A stretch of DNA of 64,000 nucleotides, from contig CM032806.1 of assembly GCA_019155185.1 (NCBI GenBank), positions 16,644,883 to 16,708,882 of the forward strand. Direction: 5' to 3'. Numbering within the stretch: position 1 is the stretch's first letter; each line of letters starts with the position of its first letter. The notes beneath the pieces are model-generated. The model had not been told where the DNA came from, ran no database searches, and saw only the letters and a program-made list of their open reading frames with translations. The position numbers and the translations under genes were made by a program. This stretch comes from Beaufortia kweichowensis. Taxonomy: Eukaryota; Chordata; Actinopteri; Cypriniformes; Gastromyzontidae. Shown piece after piece: positions 34,590-47,787 of the stretch.

Positions 34590-34723
34590 TGAAAAAATTG
34601 TTGTGTACGTGCAATGTGTAATATTTATGCGTTGTGGGGGGATGTTTGCTAAATTTATAATGTTAACAATGTGTTTTTAGAAAAATGTTAATAAAGTTTT
34701 GTTAAAAAAAAAAAAAAAAAAAA

Positions 34724-35203
<480 letters not shown>

Positions 35204-35690
35204 CACACATTTATTGTAATTCAATCCTTTTGCAATGATGCACAAATGTAACAAGTACTTTAAAAGTGGTACTGGGTTGGAAGACAATGAACTGATGTGT
35301 CTGTGTAAAGAACTGCATATATAGATTGGGATAAACAAACATCTAACGCTCATGAAAGTGGTGGAGGATCTTCTCCACACATCTGCTGCCAACTAACAAC
35401 CAATAATCCACATTTCAGCACACAGTTGTGAGTCTGAATTTACTGTAATTACCCTGGAGCTCAATCTCTTAACAACCCCCTCTACAGCAGCCCTTTATTA
35501 AGGAGCCAACTATAAAAGCTTTTATAAAAGCTAAAGAGGATGTTCTCTATCACATCCTACATGACAACACTGTGAGCCAGTCTGAGATGAATCTCACTGA
35601 TGTTCCAGCAGGGCAACACGACACATGAAAGACTTCTGAGCCACCAAAGCCACACATACACACCAGCACAGTGATGAATGAGTGAGATAC
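35204..35690. other. Unique-looking intronic sequence
   Basis: No further alpha2/delta exon or transposon was recognised between the microsatellite and the last exon seen. The sequence is the start of the intron downstream of the exon at 35691-35768. Confidence 0.6.
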
Positions 35691-35768
35691 CTGCAGCCAC
35701 CGGTGACTCTCTCTCATCGTACAGATGAATGGCACTGCTGACTAAAATCACACTCTCATTCTCTGAAC
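35691..35768 (-). CDS. cacna2d3: cacna2d3 exon 15, last one seen
   Basis: 78 bases, acceptor GTTTCAG, donor GTATCTCAC. It completes Arg and encodes SENESVILVSSAIHLYDERE and SPVAA, plus one base. The next expected block (GVQMKLEFFQRKFW type) was not found anywhere from 1 to 35690, so the next exon lies outside the window or the gene is broken here. Confidence 0.9.
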
Positions 35769-36016
35769 CTGAAACACACACACACAATACTGTTTTATCA
35801 CATTGATTAGCGTGTGACCTTGTTTTATTAAGTCCTGGTGGGGACTTTAACCTGAATGCTTATGGGGACCTAAATTCCTCATGGGTAAACGAGCTTATAA
35901 ATCATACAGAATGTTTTGAAAATGTAAAGAAAGTTTTGTTTCATGGTTAGTTTAATGGAAAGAGAATATAAACCATTACGTCTATGGAGATAATAACCCA
36001 GTGTGTGTTTACTCAC

Positions 36017-36138
36017 GTGATTTAAAGGGAAGGGAGTAGACGAAGGTTCCAGGCACCTGTTCAGCGGCTCGCTTGTACCACAGTGGAAAATGATCAGCGT
36101 TGAACACCAGCTCTTTATCATCTGCTCTCAGTAAATCT
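36017..36138 (-). CDS. cacna2d3: cacna2d3 exon 14 in window
   Basis: 122 bases, acceptor TTGTAAG, donor GTGAGTAA. It completes Gln and encodes DLLRADDKELVFNADHFPLW and YKRAAEQVPGTFVYSLPFKS, plus one base of Arg. Confidence 0.95.
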
Positions 36139-36212
36139 CTTACAACACACACAAAAACTATTATTACAGACATGTTTAATTACACTGTGTCATGTGACTC
36201 TGCTGTGCTTAC

Positions 36213-36308
36213 TGATTGGCCAGTTGGTCTGGCATCACAAAAAGGTTGATGCGTGATAGGCCAGTTCGAGTACCAAGGAATGCTATCTCCACCCCTTTAT
36301 CAGAGTTT
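36213..36308 (-). CDS. cacna2d3: cacna2d3 exon 13 in window
   Basis: 96 bases, acceptor CTTGTAG, donor GTAAGCAC. It encodes (E)NSDKGVEIAFLGTRTGLSR and INLFVMPDQLAN, plus two bases of Gln. Confidence 0.96.
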
Positions 36309-36538
36309 CTACAAGAAAGACACATCAGGAATACAGTATATATGAAAGATTATCTGAAATGAAACAAAAACATGCTTCACAATCATTTTTCTAATGCATT
36401 TTGCTGAAAATGAAACCGGTTCCTACATCAAGAAACACACGTTCTTCTGGTATTAACATGCATTGATCATTTCTTCACAATCAGAGCAGAAAATTGAGTA
36501 GAGTCATTTATTTGTGCGATGGTTTGTGTTTGTCTTAC

Positions 36539-36632
36539 TCAGATTTATTGAGAGCGAGGTTGGTCCAGTACGCTTCTAATGGAGCCGTGAGCGCGGCATC
36601 AAACAAAACCTCCTGCACCAAATCCTCATCAC
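36539..36632 (-). CDS. cacna2d3: cacna2d3 exon 12 in window
   Basis: 94 bases, acceptor TTGTAG, donor GTAAGAC. It completes Cys and encodes DEDLVQEVLFDAALTAPLEA and YWTNLALNKS, plus two bases of Glu. The APLEAYWTNLALN block is a family hallmark. Confidence 0.95.
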
Positions 36633-36705
36633 CTACAACAACAGCCACAGAATAAAAACTAATCACGACTCTTATCATCTCTGTGACTATCTGAGCTCAA
36701 CTTAC

Positions 36706-36800
36706 ACTTGATATGTGCTTCTCCATTAAAATACAGCTTTATGGCCTCAATCTGAGACAAAAAATGATGCCGTGGATGTTCAGCTGTGTTACAGTACATC
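36706..36800 (-). CDS. cacna2d3: cacna2d3 exon 11 in window
   Basis: 95 bases, acceptor CTTTTAG, donor GTAAGTTG. It completes Trp and encodes MYCNTAEHPRHHFLSQIEAI and KLYFNGEAHIK, plus one base of Cys. Confidence 0.93.
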
Positions 36801-36895
36801 CTAAAAGTAACACACACACACGTGTTATACAGTAAAACTCTTCAGTGTTTTGTAAATAACGCCAGTGCGTGTAAAGTCTGGAGATTATACATCAC

Positions 36896-36941
36896 CATTC
36901 ATCTGCTAATATAACATCTGGATGCTCTAAATCATGTAGTC
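36896..36941 (-). CDS. cacna2d3: cacna2d3 exon 10 in window
   Basis: 46 bases, acceptor TTTCAG, donor GTGATG. It encodes (G)LHDLEHPDVILADE and two bases of Trp. LHDLEHPDV is conserved in alpha2/delta-3. Confidence 0.93.
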
Positions 36942-37984
36942 CTGAAACAGAAGAAAGAAAGCCATCACTCATGATGTGATTAAGTCAAATAATCCTTTAT
37001 GAACACTAAACCTGTGTCACAAACACTCTTGATCAAATGAACCTGAAATAGCATCATTTCACAGTACATGCAATATGAATAATTGATTAGTTAAAAGCAA
37101 TTCAATTTCAGCCAACAGTTGAATGAAAACAAACAAAATCGATGAATAAATAAAAGAACGATGAACAGAATAAGAAGAAAGAATGAAGTTCTGAAAGAAG
37201 GTTTGGGAGGAGCCTGATCCTGTATTGTATTTAAGCAGCTGTCTACTGTATCTTTTACCTACTGTACCTCTTACAACAGCTTTTCTGTCATCTCTCCACC
37301 AGCGAGACTCATCCCATCGTAGAAATGATTTTATTTTATTCAGTTTAGTCATTTAAGAGCTCCGATCTCCTAAGCCAAAGTCATTTTCTATCATTAATTC
37401 TATATTAATAAAAATTAATTGAATATTATTATTTTCATTAACATCAAATTAATTTACTGCCATTTTAATTTTTGTAAAACTTGATGGTCAGGTGAAATGA
37501 ATAAATAATGTTTGTTTGTGTTGGGATGATCTGCACAATGTGGTTATCAGCAATCATAGTGTCATTAAAATGACAACACATCTTACACTTATTTTGCACT
37601 ACATGTTTGTTTTTGTTGTACTCTAGAAAAGCAGTAAAACTGAGCAGGTGGTTAATATTGTGGCACTGTGACAACATAAGGCAGATGTTTATATGGCTTT
37701 ATGGATCTGGATTGTGAAGTTACTCTTTTTGGATTGACATTCGGACACATTTCATACCACTGGAGATGTTTTAGGTTGTTTGAAGTTCTGTGTGAATATT
37801 ATAAGTATTATAAGTAAATACACTTAATTATTTCAAGTCATATCGTTTTAACTCTCCTGTAATCTTGCATAGTAACACCAGACGCCATTTTTAACTAGTG
37901 TAAGTTAACCAATAAGGCTGATCGTTAGTCTGGTGTGGATAAATCTGACAGAGGGTTTCTGTTGTAAAGGATGTGTCCGATGGG
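36942..37984. other. cacna2d3 intron sequence, nothing recognised
   Basis: No exon, RNA gene or defined transposon was seen. The stretch is AT-rich with simple runs around 37380-37450. Confidence 0.5.
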
Positions 37985-38301
37985 CAGTCAGGGGGTGGCC
38001 GTGGCCACCATGGACATAATCACGGCTACCCCACTGGCCACTCAATCAAATACTGATCTAGGAGAACCTCTGTTATTTCTATACCGGGCATTGATAGGCA
38101 TCGCGAGAGTTTCCCACGTTTCCCAACAGTACAGCGCAGCCTCGGCGCTTGGATCAACTTCGAGTGTTTGAGTAGCAAGAAGCAGCCAAATGACTATGAG
38201 TGCTGTTTTTTGTTTGCATAATGAAATTTTCTGTGCCACCCCAGAGTAACTGCTGTACCCTGCCTGGCCACACCTATGAAAAATCCCTGACTCCGCCACT
38301 G
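37985..38301. mobile_element. hAT-type MITE, 317 bp
   Basis: It is flanked by a perfect 8-bp duplication CCGATGGG (37977-37984 and 38302-38309). The left end starts CAGTCAGGGGGTGG and the inverted right end reads CAGTGGCGGAGTCAGGG. The ends share CAGT and a CAGGG block but are not perfect inverted repeats. The length is too short for a transposase, so it is non-autonomous. The small open frames on both strands are incidental. Confidence 0.82.
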
Positions 38302-38698
38302 CCGATGGGTCGATAGGAGATGCTGCTGGACAAGACAGATGATGTGTTCTGTCGGCGTCATCGAGCATATTCTTGTATTTTGTTTATATTTAAATATTTA
38401 ATTAATGCTATCTGTTTCAGCATGCTCACCTTGCGCATGTTAAATATTAGCAAATGTGAGCTCTTCTTTCCCTCCCAAAACAATCTACTAGTCTGCTGAT
38501 TGGCTGTTGCAGTTAGGCAGTGTATATCAGAGGCATGTCTTTCACAGTAAAATGATTACTGACTTTTCATGTATTTGAGCAATGGTTCTTATCACGCATG
38601 CATTACTTTTGTCCTTTCTCACAAAGGTTAATGAGCCAGTAAAAGAGTAAATACTGTAGTAAGTGAGCAAACACATGTGTCTTTAAATATGTGTTTAC

Positions 38699-38766
38699 CT
38701 TCTTCAACAGGTATATTTCCCCAGAAGAAATATTTGCCATAACCTCCTGACAGAGCAACCCCTAAA
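38699..38766 (-). CDS. cacna2d3: cacna2d3 exon 9 in window
   Basis: 68 bases, acceptor CTGTTCAG, donor GTAAACAC. It completes the split Ser and encodes LGVALSGGYGKYFFWGN and IPVEE, plus one base of Gly. A second AG four bases into the exon is not used, because the phase demands the upstream one. Confidence 0.94.
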
Positions 38767-38900
38767 CTGAACAGAAGACAGAAGAGACGGACATTTCAGC
38801 CATATAAACCATATTACATCGGCAGCTACAACACATACATGAAATCAATACATGCATAAATGAAAATCTATTTAATCTTTCTCATTCAAATAAAAACTGT

Positions 38901-41900
38901 GAGATTGTCTTGTGATCGTGAGATTATGTTGTGATTGTGATCGTGAGATTGTGTTGTGATTGTGATCGTGAGATTGTGTTGTGATCGTGAGATTGTGTTG
39001 TGATTGTGATCGTGAGATTGTGTTGTGATTGTGTTGTGAGACCAGGTTGTGATCATGAGATTGTGTTATGATCAGGCATTTGTGTTGTGACTGTGAGATT
39101 GCGTTGTGATCGTGAGATTGTGTTGTGAGATTGTGTTGTGATTGTGAGATTGTGTTGTGAGATTGTGTTGTGATTGTGAGATTGCGTTGTGATTGTGAGA
39201 TTGCGTTGTGAGATTGTGTTGTGATTGTGAGATTGTGTTGTGACTGTGAGATTGCGTTGTGATTGTGAGATTGCGTTGTGAGATTGTGTTGTGATTGTGA
39301 GATTGTGTTGTGATTGTGAGATGTTGTGATTGTGAGATTGTGTTGTGATTGTGAGATTGTGTTGTGACTGTGAGATTGCGTTGTGATTGTGAGATTGCGT
39401 TGTGATTGTGAGATTGTCTTGTGATCTTGAGATTGTGTTGTGATCGTGAGATTGTGTTGTGATTGTGAGATTGTCTTGTGATCTTGAGATTGTGTTGTGA
39501 TCTTGAGATTGTGTTGTGATCTTGAGATTGTGTTGTGATCTTGAGATTGTGTTGTGATCGTGAGATTGTGCTGTGATTGTGAGATTGTGTTGTGATTGTG
39601 ATCGTGAGATTGTGCTGTGATTGTGAGATTGTGTTGTGATCGTGAGATTGTGTTGTGATTGTGAGATTGTGCTGTGATTGTGAGATTGTGTTGTGATCGT
39701 GAGATTGTGCTGTGATTGTGAGATTGTGTTGTGATCGTGAGATTGTGTTGTGATCGTGAGATTGTGCTGTGATTGTGAGATTGTGTTGTGATTGTGAGAT
39801 TGTGTTGTGATCATGAGATTGTGTTGTGAGCCTGCGACTGCGGTGATTGTGTTGTGATTGTGAGATTATTGGCTGTGATGATTGTGAGATTGTGCTGTGA
39901 TTGTGAGATTGTGTTGTGATTGTGAGATTGTGCTGTGATTGTGAGATTGTGTCATGAATCATGATATGAGATGTGAGATTGTGCTGTGATGAAGTGAGAT
40001 TGTGTTGTGATGCTGTGAGATTGTGCTGTGATTGTGAGATTGTGTTGTGATTGTGAGATAATGCTGTGATTAATGAGATTGTGTTGTGATCGTGAAGATT
40101 GTGCCGTGATGTGAGATTGTGCCAATGTGATTGTGAGATTAATGCTGTGATCGATGACCAGATTGTGTTGTGATTGTGAGATTGTGATTATGAGATCAGC
40201 GTGTGACTGTTGAGATTGTGATGTGATCGTGAGATTATTGCTGTATGTGAGATTGAGATGTTGATTGTGAGATTGGCCATGATTGTGATTGTGAGATCAG
40301 TTGATTATTTTAATGAGATTAGGTTGTGATTGTGTGATTAGATGTGATGATTGTGAGATTGTGATCAGTGAGATTGTGTTGTGATTAATTGAATCGTGAG
40401 ATTGTGCTGTGATTGTGAATGAGTGAGATTGTGTTGTGATCGTGAAGATTGTGCTGTGATTGTGAGATTGTGTTAGAGATTTATTGAGATTGTGATTGTG
40501 ATGATCGTGTGAGATTGTGCTGTGATTGAGATTGAGAGACTTGTGTTGTGATCAGCCTGAGATTGTGACTGTGATTGTGAGATTGTGCTGTGATTGTGAG
40601 ATTGTGTTGTGATTGTGAGATTGTGCTGTGATCGTGAGATTGTGCTGTGATTGTGAGATTGTGTTGTGATTGTGAGATTAATGTTGTGATGATTATTGTG
40701 AGATTGAGGCTGTGATTGTGATATTGAGGCTGTGATTGAAGTTGATGCCATGATCGTGGAGATTAATGCTGTGTGTGATTGATTAATGTGAGATTAGGTT
40801 GTGATTGTGAGATTAATGCTGTGATTGTGATCGTGAGATTGTGCTGTTATACCATGAGATCAGGCTTGTGATTGTGATTAATGAACTGTGAGATTGTGAT
40901 GTGAGATTAATGTGTGATTGTGATCGAGACTGTGTTATGATTGTGATCGTGAGATTGTGTTGATGATTAATGTGATCGTGAAGAGATTGTGTTGTGATTG
41001 TGAGATCAGATTGTGATCGTGAGATTGTGATTGTGATCAAAGCGTGATTTATGATGATCATTGTGTTGTGATGCGATTGATCGATCGCCATGTGATTGTG
41101 AGATTATGCTGTGATTGATGATCATTTGTGATCGTGAGATTGTGTTGTGATCGTGAGATTGTGTTGTGATGAGGATTGTGAGATTGTGATGATCCTGTGA
41201 TCGTGACTGAGATTACTGAGATTGTGAGATTGTGTTGAGATGATTAATGAGATTGTGTTGTGATTAATGAGATCAGTTAGGACTGAGATTGTGTTGTGAT
41301 CAGAGATTAATGCCATGATCGTGAGATTGTGCTGTGATTGTGAGATCAGCTGTGACTGTGAGATTATGTTATGATTGTGAGATTATTGCTGTGATTGTGA
41401 GATTATTACTGTGATCTTGAGATTGTGCTGTGATCGTGAGATCATGCCAGATTGAAATTGAGATTGATGATTGTAAGAGATTGTCTTGTGATCTTGAGAT
41501 TGTATGCTGTGATCTTGAGATTGCCATGATTGTGATCTTGAGATTAGGTTGATCTTGAGATTAGTGTTGTGATCTGTGAGATTAATGCTGTGATCGTGAG
41601 ATCAGCTGCTTGTGAGATTAATGATGATTGTGAGATCAGGCTGTGATCTGAGGGTGTGTTGTGATCGTGAGATTGCTGTTGTGATTGTGATCTGAGAATT
41701 GGCATGTGATCGTGAGATTGTGTTGTGACTGTGAGATTGCGTTGTGACCCAGAGATTGTGCCAGGATTGTGAGATCGAGTGTTGTGATTGTGAAGATTGT
41801 GTTGTGAGATTGCCAGGATTGTGAGATTATGCTGAGACTCATGATGACTGTATGAGGTTATTACAGTTGTGACTGTGAGATTGTGTTGTGAGACTGAGAT

Positions 41901-44900
41901 GATTGTGAGATGAGTTGTGATTATGAGATGCGTTGTGATCCTGAGATTGTGCTGTGATCTTGAGATTGTGTTGTGATCTGAGAGATTAGCCTGTGTTGTG
42001 ATTATTGAGATCTGTAGTTATGAGATGATGTGATCAGAGATCAGGCTGTGATCTTGAGATTGTGCTGTGATCTTGAGATTGTGCCGTGATCTTGAGATTG
42101 TGTTGTGATCTTGAGATTGTGTTGTGATCTTGAGATTGTGTTGTGATCATTGAAGATTATTATATGATCGAATGAGATTATGTTGTGATTGTGATATGTG
42201 AGAGAATCATTATATGATCATGAGATTATTACTGTGATTGTGAGATTGTGTGATGTCGTGAGATTATTATATGATTGTGAGATTGTGATTGTTAGATCAG
42301 TTGTGACAGAGATTGTGCTAATGATGTGAGATTGTGCATGATGAGATCGTTATTATGAATGAGTTGTCAGGATGATCGTGAGATTTATGATTGTCATGAT
42401 CGTGAGATTATGCTGTGATTAATGAGATTGTGATTGCGGATGATGTGAGATTGTGTTGTGATCAGAGATTGTGTTGTTATTGTATTGATGTGACTGTGAT
42501 TGTGTTGTGATTAATGAATTATTATTTATTGAGATGTGAGTTATGAAGGATGTGATCGTGATCATGCTGATGATCATTATGATTGCGTGATGAGTGTGAG
42601 ATTAGGCCATGATCCAGTGAGATTATTGGACTGTGATGTGTTGAGATTATGTGCTGTGATCCTGAGATTAGGCTGTGACTGATGAGATGCTGTGATCGTG
42701 AGATTAATGCCATGATTAATGAGATTAATGTTGTGTGAATGAATTGTGTTGTGATCGTGAGATGTTGATTATGTGATTAATGAGATGCGATTGTGAGATC
42801 TGTGAGATTAATGTTGTGATTATTGAGATTATCGTGTGATGACTGTTATTGAGATTTATGCTTGTGTGATGAATGAGATTGTGCTGGGTGATTGAAGATG
42901 ATGTTGTGATTAATGAGATTGTGAGATGTGACTGTGAGATCTGAATTACTTGATGTGAGATCATGAGATGTATTGTGATCTGTGAGATGATTAATGAGAT
43001 TGTGAGATGATCAGTGTGATTGCGATGAGATGTTATGATGAGATTATGATATATTAATGCGATTGTGATCGATTGTGTTGTGATCGTGAGATTATGCTGT
43101 GATTAATGAGATTAGTTTGTGAAGATCGACCTGAGATTGTGTTGTGATCGTGAGATTATGCTGCGATTTGTGTTGATTAATGAATGATTAATGATCATGC
43201 TGTGATTCATGAGATTGTGTTGTGATTCGTGAGATTATGCTGTGATTATGATGTATTGCGCTGTGATCAATGAGATTAATGCTGTGATTAATGAGATTGT
43301 GTTGTGATCGTGAGATTATGTTGTGATCGATGAAGATTATGCTGTGATCGATGAGATTATGCTATGATTAATGAGATTATGATAAATTAATGATTATGAG
43401 ATTATGATGATCAGAGATGTGAGATTAATGATTATTGTGAATTGTGATTGTGAGATGTAATGATTATTGAGATTGTTGTATATGATTGCGAGATGATGTT
43501 ATGATGATGATGATCAGATTAATGTGACTGTGAGATCTGATTATGACCTGAGATTGTGTTGTGATCTGTGAGATTATTGCTATGATTGAATGACTGTTGT
43601 GATCATTGATGATTGTTATGAGATTGTGTTGTTTATGTCGTAAGATTAATGCTGTGATTAATGATGAGACTGTGATTGTGATCTGTGAGATCTGCGATGT
43701 GATCCTGAGATTAGTTAATGATTGTAAATTAAGATTGTGATTGTGAAGATTATTATGTGATTAATGAGATTATGTTATGATGATCAGTGAGATTGTTATT
43801 ATATGATTAATGAGATTGAGATTGTGTTGTGATTGATCTGAGATTGTGTTATGATCGTGAAGATTGTATAATTAATGAGATTGTTATGATTGTAGAGATT
43901 ATGTTCATATGATTATTGTGAGATTGTGATTGTGAGATGTGTGATCGTATGTTGAAGATTGTGATTGTGATTGTAAGATTGTGTTGTGATGTTAATGTGA
44001 GATTGTGTTGTGATCTGAGATTGTGAGAATTGAGATTGTTGTGATCGTGAGATTGATGTATGATCATGAGATTGTGATTGTGATCCTGAGATGTAAAGTG
44101 TGCTGTGATTATGAGATTGTGTTGTGATCAAATGAAGATTATGATGATTATGAGATTATTACTGATGAGAATGTGATTGTGATAAATGAGGATTATGTTG
44201 TGAGATTATTACATGATTGTGACTGATTGTGATTGTGAAGATTATTATTGTGATTATGATTATGCTGTGTTGTGATGAGATTATGTTATGTCTGATGATG
44301 TGATCGTGAGATTGTGCTGTGATTGTGAGATTGTGTTGTGTCATTATGTGAGATTGTGTGTATTGTGAGATTGTGAAATTGTGATTGTGAGATTGTGCTT
44401 GTGATTATGAGATGCTGTGTTGTGATTGAATTATGTTGTAATTGTGAAGATTATTGTAATTGTGATTGTGCTGTGATGAAGATTGTGCTGTGATCATGAG
44501 AAGATTATGCTGCGATGAGATTGTATGATTGTGATCTTGATGATTGTGAGATTTGTGAGATTATGAGATTGTAATCGTGAATTATGATGTAATTGAATTA
44601 TTATGTATGATGAGATTATGTAATGTGATCATGCTATGATTGTGAATTGTGAGTAATTGAGGTATGTACTGCTTGTGATTATGCTATGATTGATTGCGTT
44701 GTGATTGTGATTAGATCGTGCTGATGATTGTGAATTATTATTATTGTGATCAGTGAGATTGTGCGTGATTGTGAGATTGTGATATGATTGTTGAATTGTG
44801 TTATGATAATGAGAATTGTGCTGTGATTGTGAGATTATGCTGTGATGATTATTGAGATTGTTGATGTTGTGATTGAGATTAATGTTGTGATCGATGATTG

Positions 44901-47475
44901 ATTAATGTTATGATTGTGATTATGTGTGATTGTTGAGATTGCGATTGTGATGATTATATTGATGAGATTATGTTATGATTGAATGATTAATGATTAATGT
45001 TAATGATTGTGAGATTATGCTGATGATGATCATTGAATTATTAATGATGTGTGTGATTAATGAGATTGTGTTGTGATCGTGAAGATCATGCTGTGATTGT
45101 GAGATTGTGATCGTGAAAGATTATTGATCGTGAATGTTATGTGATTGATTATTGTTGAGATTGTGATCGTGAAGATTGTTAATGTTGTGATCGTGAGATT
45201 AATGTTGTGATTATGAGTTATGAGATTAGATTATGTTGTGATTATGAGATTAGTGCCATGATCGTGAGATTGTGTTGTGATCGTGAGATTGTGCTGTGAT
45301 TGTGAATTGATGTTGTGATTGTGAGATTGAAGTTATTGATCGTGATTGTGATTGTGATTGAAGTTGATTATGACTGTGAGATTAATCGTGAATGTGATTG
45401 TGATTAATATGATTGTGTTAGATCGATTATGTTGTGATCGATGAGAATTATTATATCTGATTATTGTGATTGATCATGATTGATCGTGAATTATGCTGTG
45501 ATTGTGAGATTGTGTTATGATTAGTGATTATTGTGATTAATGAGATCTGTGATTGTGAGATTGTGTTGTGATTGATCATTGCTGTTGTGATCGTGAGATT
45601 ATTGTGATCGTGTGAATGATCATGTTGTGATTATTGAGATTATGCTGTTGTGATTGTGAGATTAATGTTGTGATTATATGATGTGTGAGATTGTGTTAAT
45701 GATCATCTGTGAGATTATTACTGTGATTAATGATTAATGAGATTGTTGCTGTGATTGTGAGATTATGTTGTGATTGTGATTGTCGTGTGATTGATTGTGA
45801 GATTAATGTTGTGATTATGAAGTTATGATTGTGAGATCAGGCTGTGATTGTGAGATGTGTGATTGTGATGTTATGTGAGATTATTATGTGATTATGAGAT
45901 TAATGTTGTGATCGTGAAATTGTGTTGTGATGTGAGATGAAATATGATGATTTAATGATTGTGATGATTGTTAATACTGTGATTAATGAGATTATTATTG
46001 TGATTGTGAGATTATGCTGTGATTGTGAGATTATGTTGTTGTGATCGTGATTGTGTTGTGATCGTGAGATTGTGATTGTGATTATGAATTGTGTTAGAAT
46101 TGATGCTGTGATTGTAAATGATTATGTTATGATTGTGATCGTGAGATTGTGTTGTGATTGTCGAGATTATGCTAATGATTGTGAGATTAATGCTGTGATC
46201 GTGAGATTATGTTGTGATTATTGAATTATGTTAATGATTGTGAAGATTATGAGAGGAATGAGATTATGATGATTGTGATTGTGATAAGTAAAGATTGTGC
46301 TGTGATCAATGAGATTATGCCGTTATTGAAGATTAATGCCTGTGATTGTAAGCTGTTGTGATCAGAGATTGTGCTGTGAAATTGTGATTGTGATAAATGA
46401 AGATTATGCTAATGATTGTAAGAAATTATGTTGTGATTATGAGATTGTGTTGCGATTGTGATGTGATTGTAATGTGATTATGTGATTGTCGATTGTACTT
46501 GATTCATGCTGTGATATTGTGATTAATGAAGATGCGCCTGTGTGATCGTGAGATTGTAGAAATTGATAATGATTATGAATTATTACTGTGCTGTGACTTG
46601 TATTGTAATGAGATGTGTTGTGATGAGATGTGTGATTGCTGATTGCTGAGATCAGGCTGTGATTGTGAGATTGTGCCGTGATTCGTGAATTGATCAGGCT
46701 TGTGATCGTGAGATTGTGTTGTGATTAATGAGATTATTAGCATTATTGTGATTATGTGTGATTATTGTGATTAATGAGATTGTGCCGTGACTGCGGAATT
46801 ACTGCGTGAATTAATGTTGTGATTAATGAGATGAGATCTGTGATAAATGAGATTAATGTACATTAGATGCAGCTTAATGTTTGTGAGATCAGGCTTTGAT
46901 CTTGAGATTGTTGTGATTGTGAGATTAGTGTTGTGATCGCATGAATCATTATTATGCTGTGATCGTGAGATTGTGTTGTGATCGTGAGAATTGTTACTGT
47001 GATTGTGAGATTGCGCCTGTGACTGTGAGATTGTGTTGTGATTAATTAGAGATTATTGCTGTGATTGTGAGATTGTGTTGTGATCGTGAATTATTGTATG
47101 TGTTGTGATCGTGAATTGTGAGATTATGATTGTTACCGTGAGATCAGGCTGTTGTGTCCAGTGAGATTGTTGCTGTGATTGTGAATGATTGTTACTGTGA
47201 CTGTGATTGTGAGATTGTGTGCTGTGATCATTGAGATTGTGTTGTGATTGTGAGATTATTAACAATGATTAAATGATCGATTGTGTTGTGATCATTGAGA
47301 TTGTGCTGTGATTGTGATTGTGAGATTGTGCTGTGATTGTGAGATTGTGTTGTGATTGTGAGATTGTGCTGTGATTGTGAGATTGTGCTGTGATTGTGAT
47401 TGTGAGATTGTGTTGTGATCGTGAGATTGTGTTGTGATTGTGAGATTGTGTTGTGATTGTGAGATTGTGATTGTA
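38901..47475. repeat. 8.6 kb minisatellite, 19-bp unit (ATTGTGAGATTGTGTTGTG), in a cacna2d3 intron
   Basis: The unit is ATTGTGAGATTGTGTTGTG with common variants ATCGTGAG, GTGCTGTG, ATCTTGAG and GACTGTGAG, and occasional shorter units. From about 39070 to 39950 and from about 47225 to 47475 the units are nearly regular. Between them the array is full of indels and of motifs such as GATTAATGAG, GATCAG, GCCATG and ATTATTA. The whole tract lies between the exons at 47496 and 38766, beginning only about 20 bases from the donor of the first. Open minus-strand frames (SQSQHNLTITTQ) are repeat translation. Confidence 0.95.
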
Positions 47476-47495
47476 AGGAGCAGGTAAAATCGCAC

Positions 47496-47557
47496 CTGAA
47501 GGGAGTTCCTTTAATGTTTGTGTAGTAGTAATCATTGTTTAGCACAAGAACCCGTTT
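47496..47557 (-). CDS. cacna2d3: cacna2d3 exon 8 in window
   Basis: 62 bases, acceptor TTTCAG, donor GTGCGA, phase 0 to 2. It encodes KRVLVLNNDYYYTNIKGTPF plus two bases of a Ser codon completed 8.7 kb away, beyond the large minisatellite. Confidence 0.95.
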
Positions 47558-47621
47558 CTGAAACACACAAATACACAAATAAAGAGAAAAGACAAGTATG
47601 CAGGAATTTATATTATTCACA

Positions 47622-47631
47622 TGTGTGTGTG

Positions 47632-47663
<32 letters not shown>

Positions 47664-47694
47664 CGTGTGTGTGCGTGCGTGTGTGTGTGTGTGT
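47622..47694. repeat. (GT)n / (CA)n microsatellite in a 158-base GC-AG intron
   Basis: About 73 bases of GT with a few GC units. In the sense of the gene it is a CA repeat starting 21 bases after the GC donor of exon 7 in the window. Intronic CA repeats near 5' splice sites are known to bind hnRNP L and modulate splicing. Confidence 0.93.
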
Positions 47695-47715
47695 ACAGTA
47701 GATGGAGTTTCTTGC

Positions 47716-47787
47716 CCCATTATCCACAGTCTTCTTCACTTCCATAGAGAAAGTTCCAGTCTGTCTGTTCACCATGGCATTCCGCAA
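47716..47787 (-). CDS. cacna2d3: cacna2d3 exon 7 in window, GC donor
   Basis: 72 bases, phase 0 to 0, acceptor TTTAG. It encodes LRNAMVNRQTGTFSMEVKKT and VDNG. The only donor that keeps the phase with the next exon is GCAAGA directly after GGG, so the following 158-base intron is GC-AG. That intron holds a (CA)n tract starting about 20 bases downstream of the donor. Confidence 0.88.

Noticed and set aside
35810..35880. Short GTCCTGGTGGGGACTT-type dispersed motif (a similar inverted form is near 49845-49855)
   Set aside because: Resembles a very common fish intronic repeat, but it is too short here to define an element.
39053..47620. Numerous SQSQHNLTIT-type minus-strand open frames
   Set aside because: Each is a reading of the 19-bp minisatellite. 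Only the piece at 47496-47557 (KRVLVLNNDYYYTN) is a real exon embedded in one of them.
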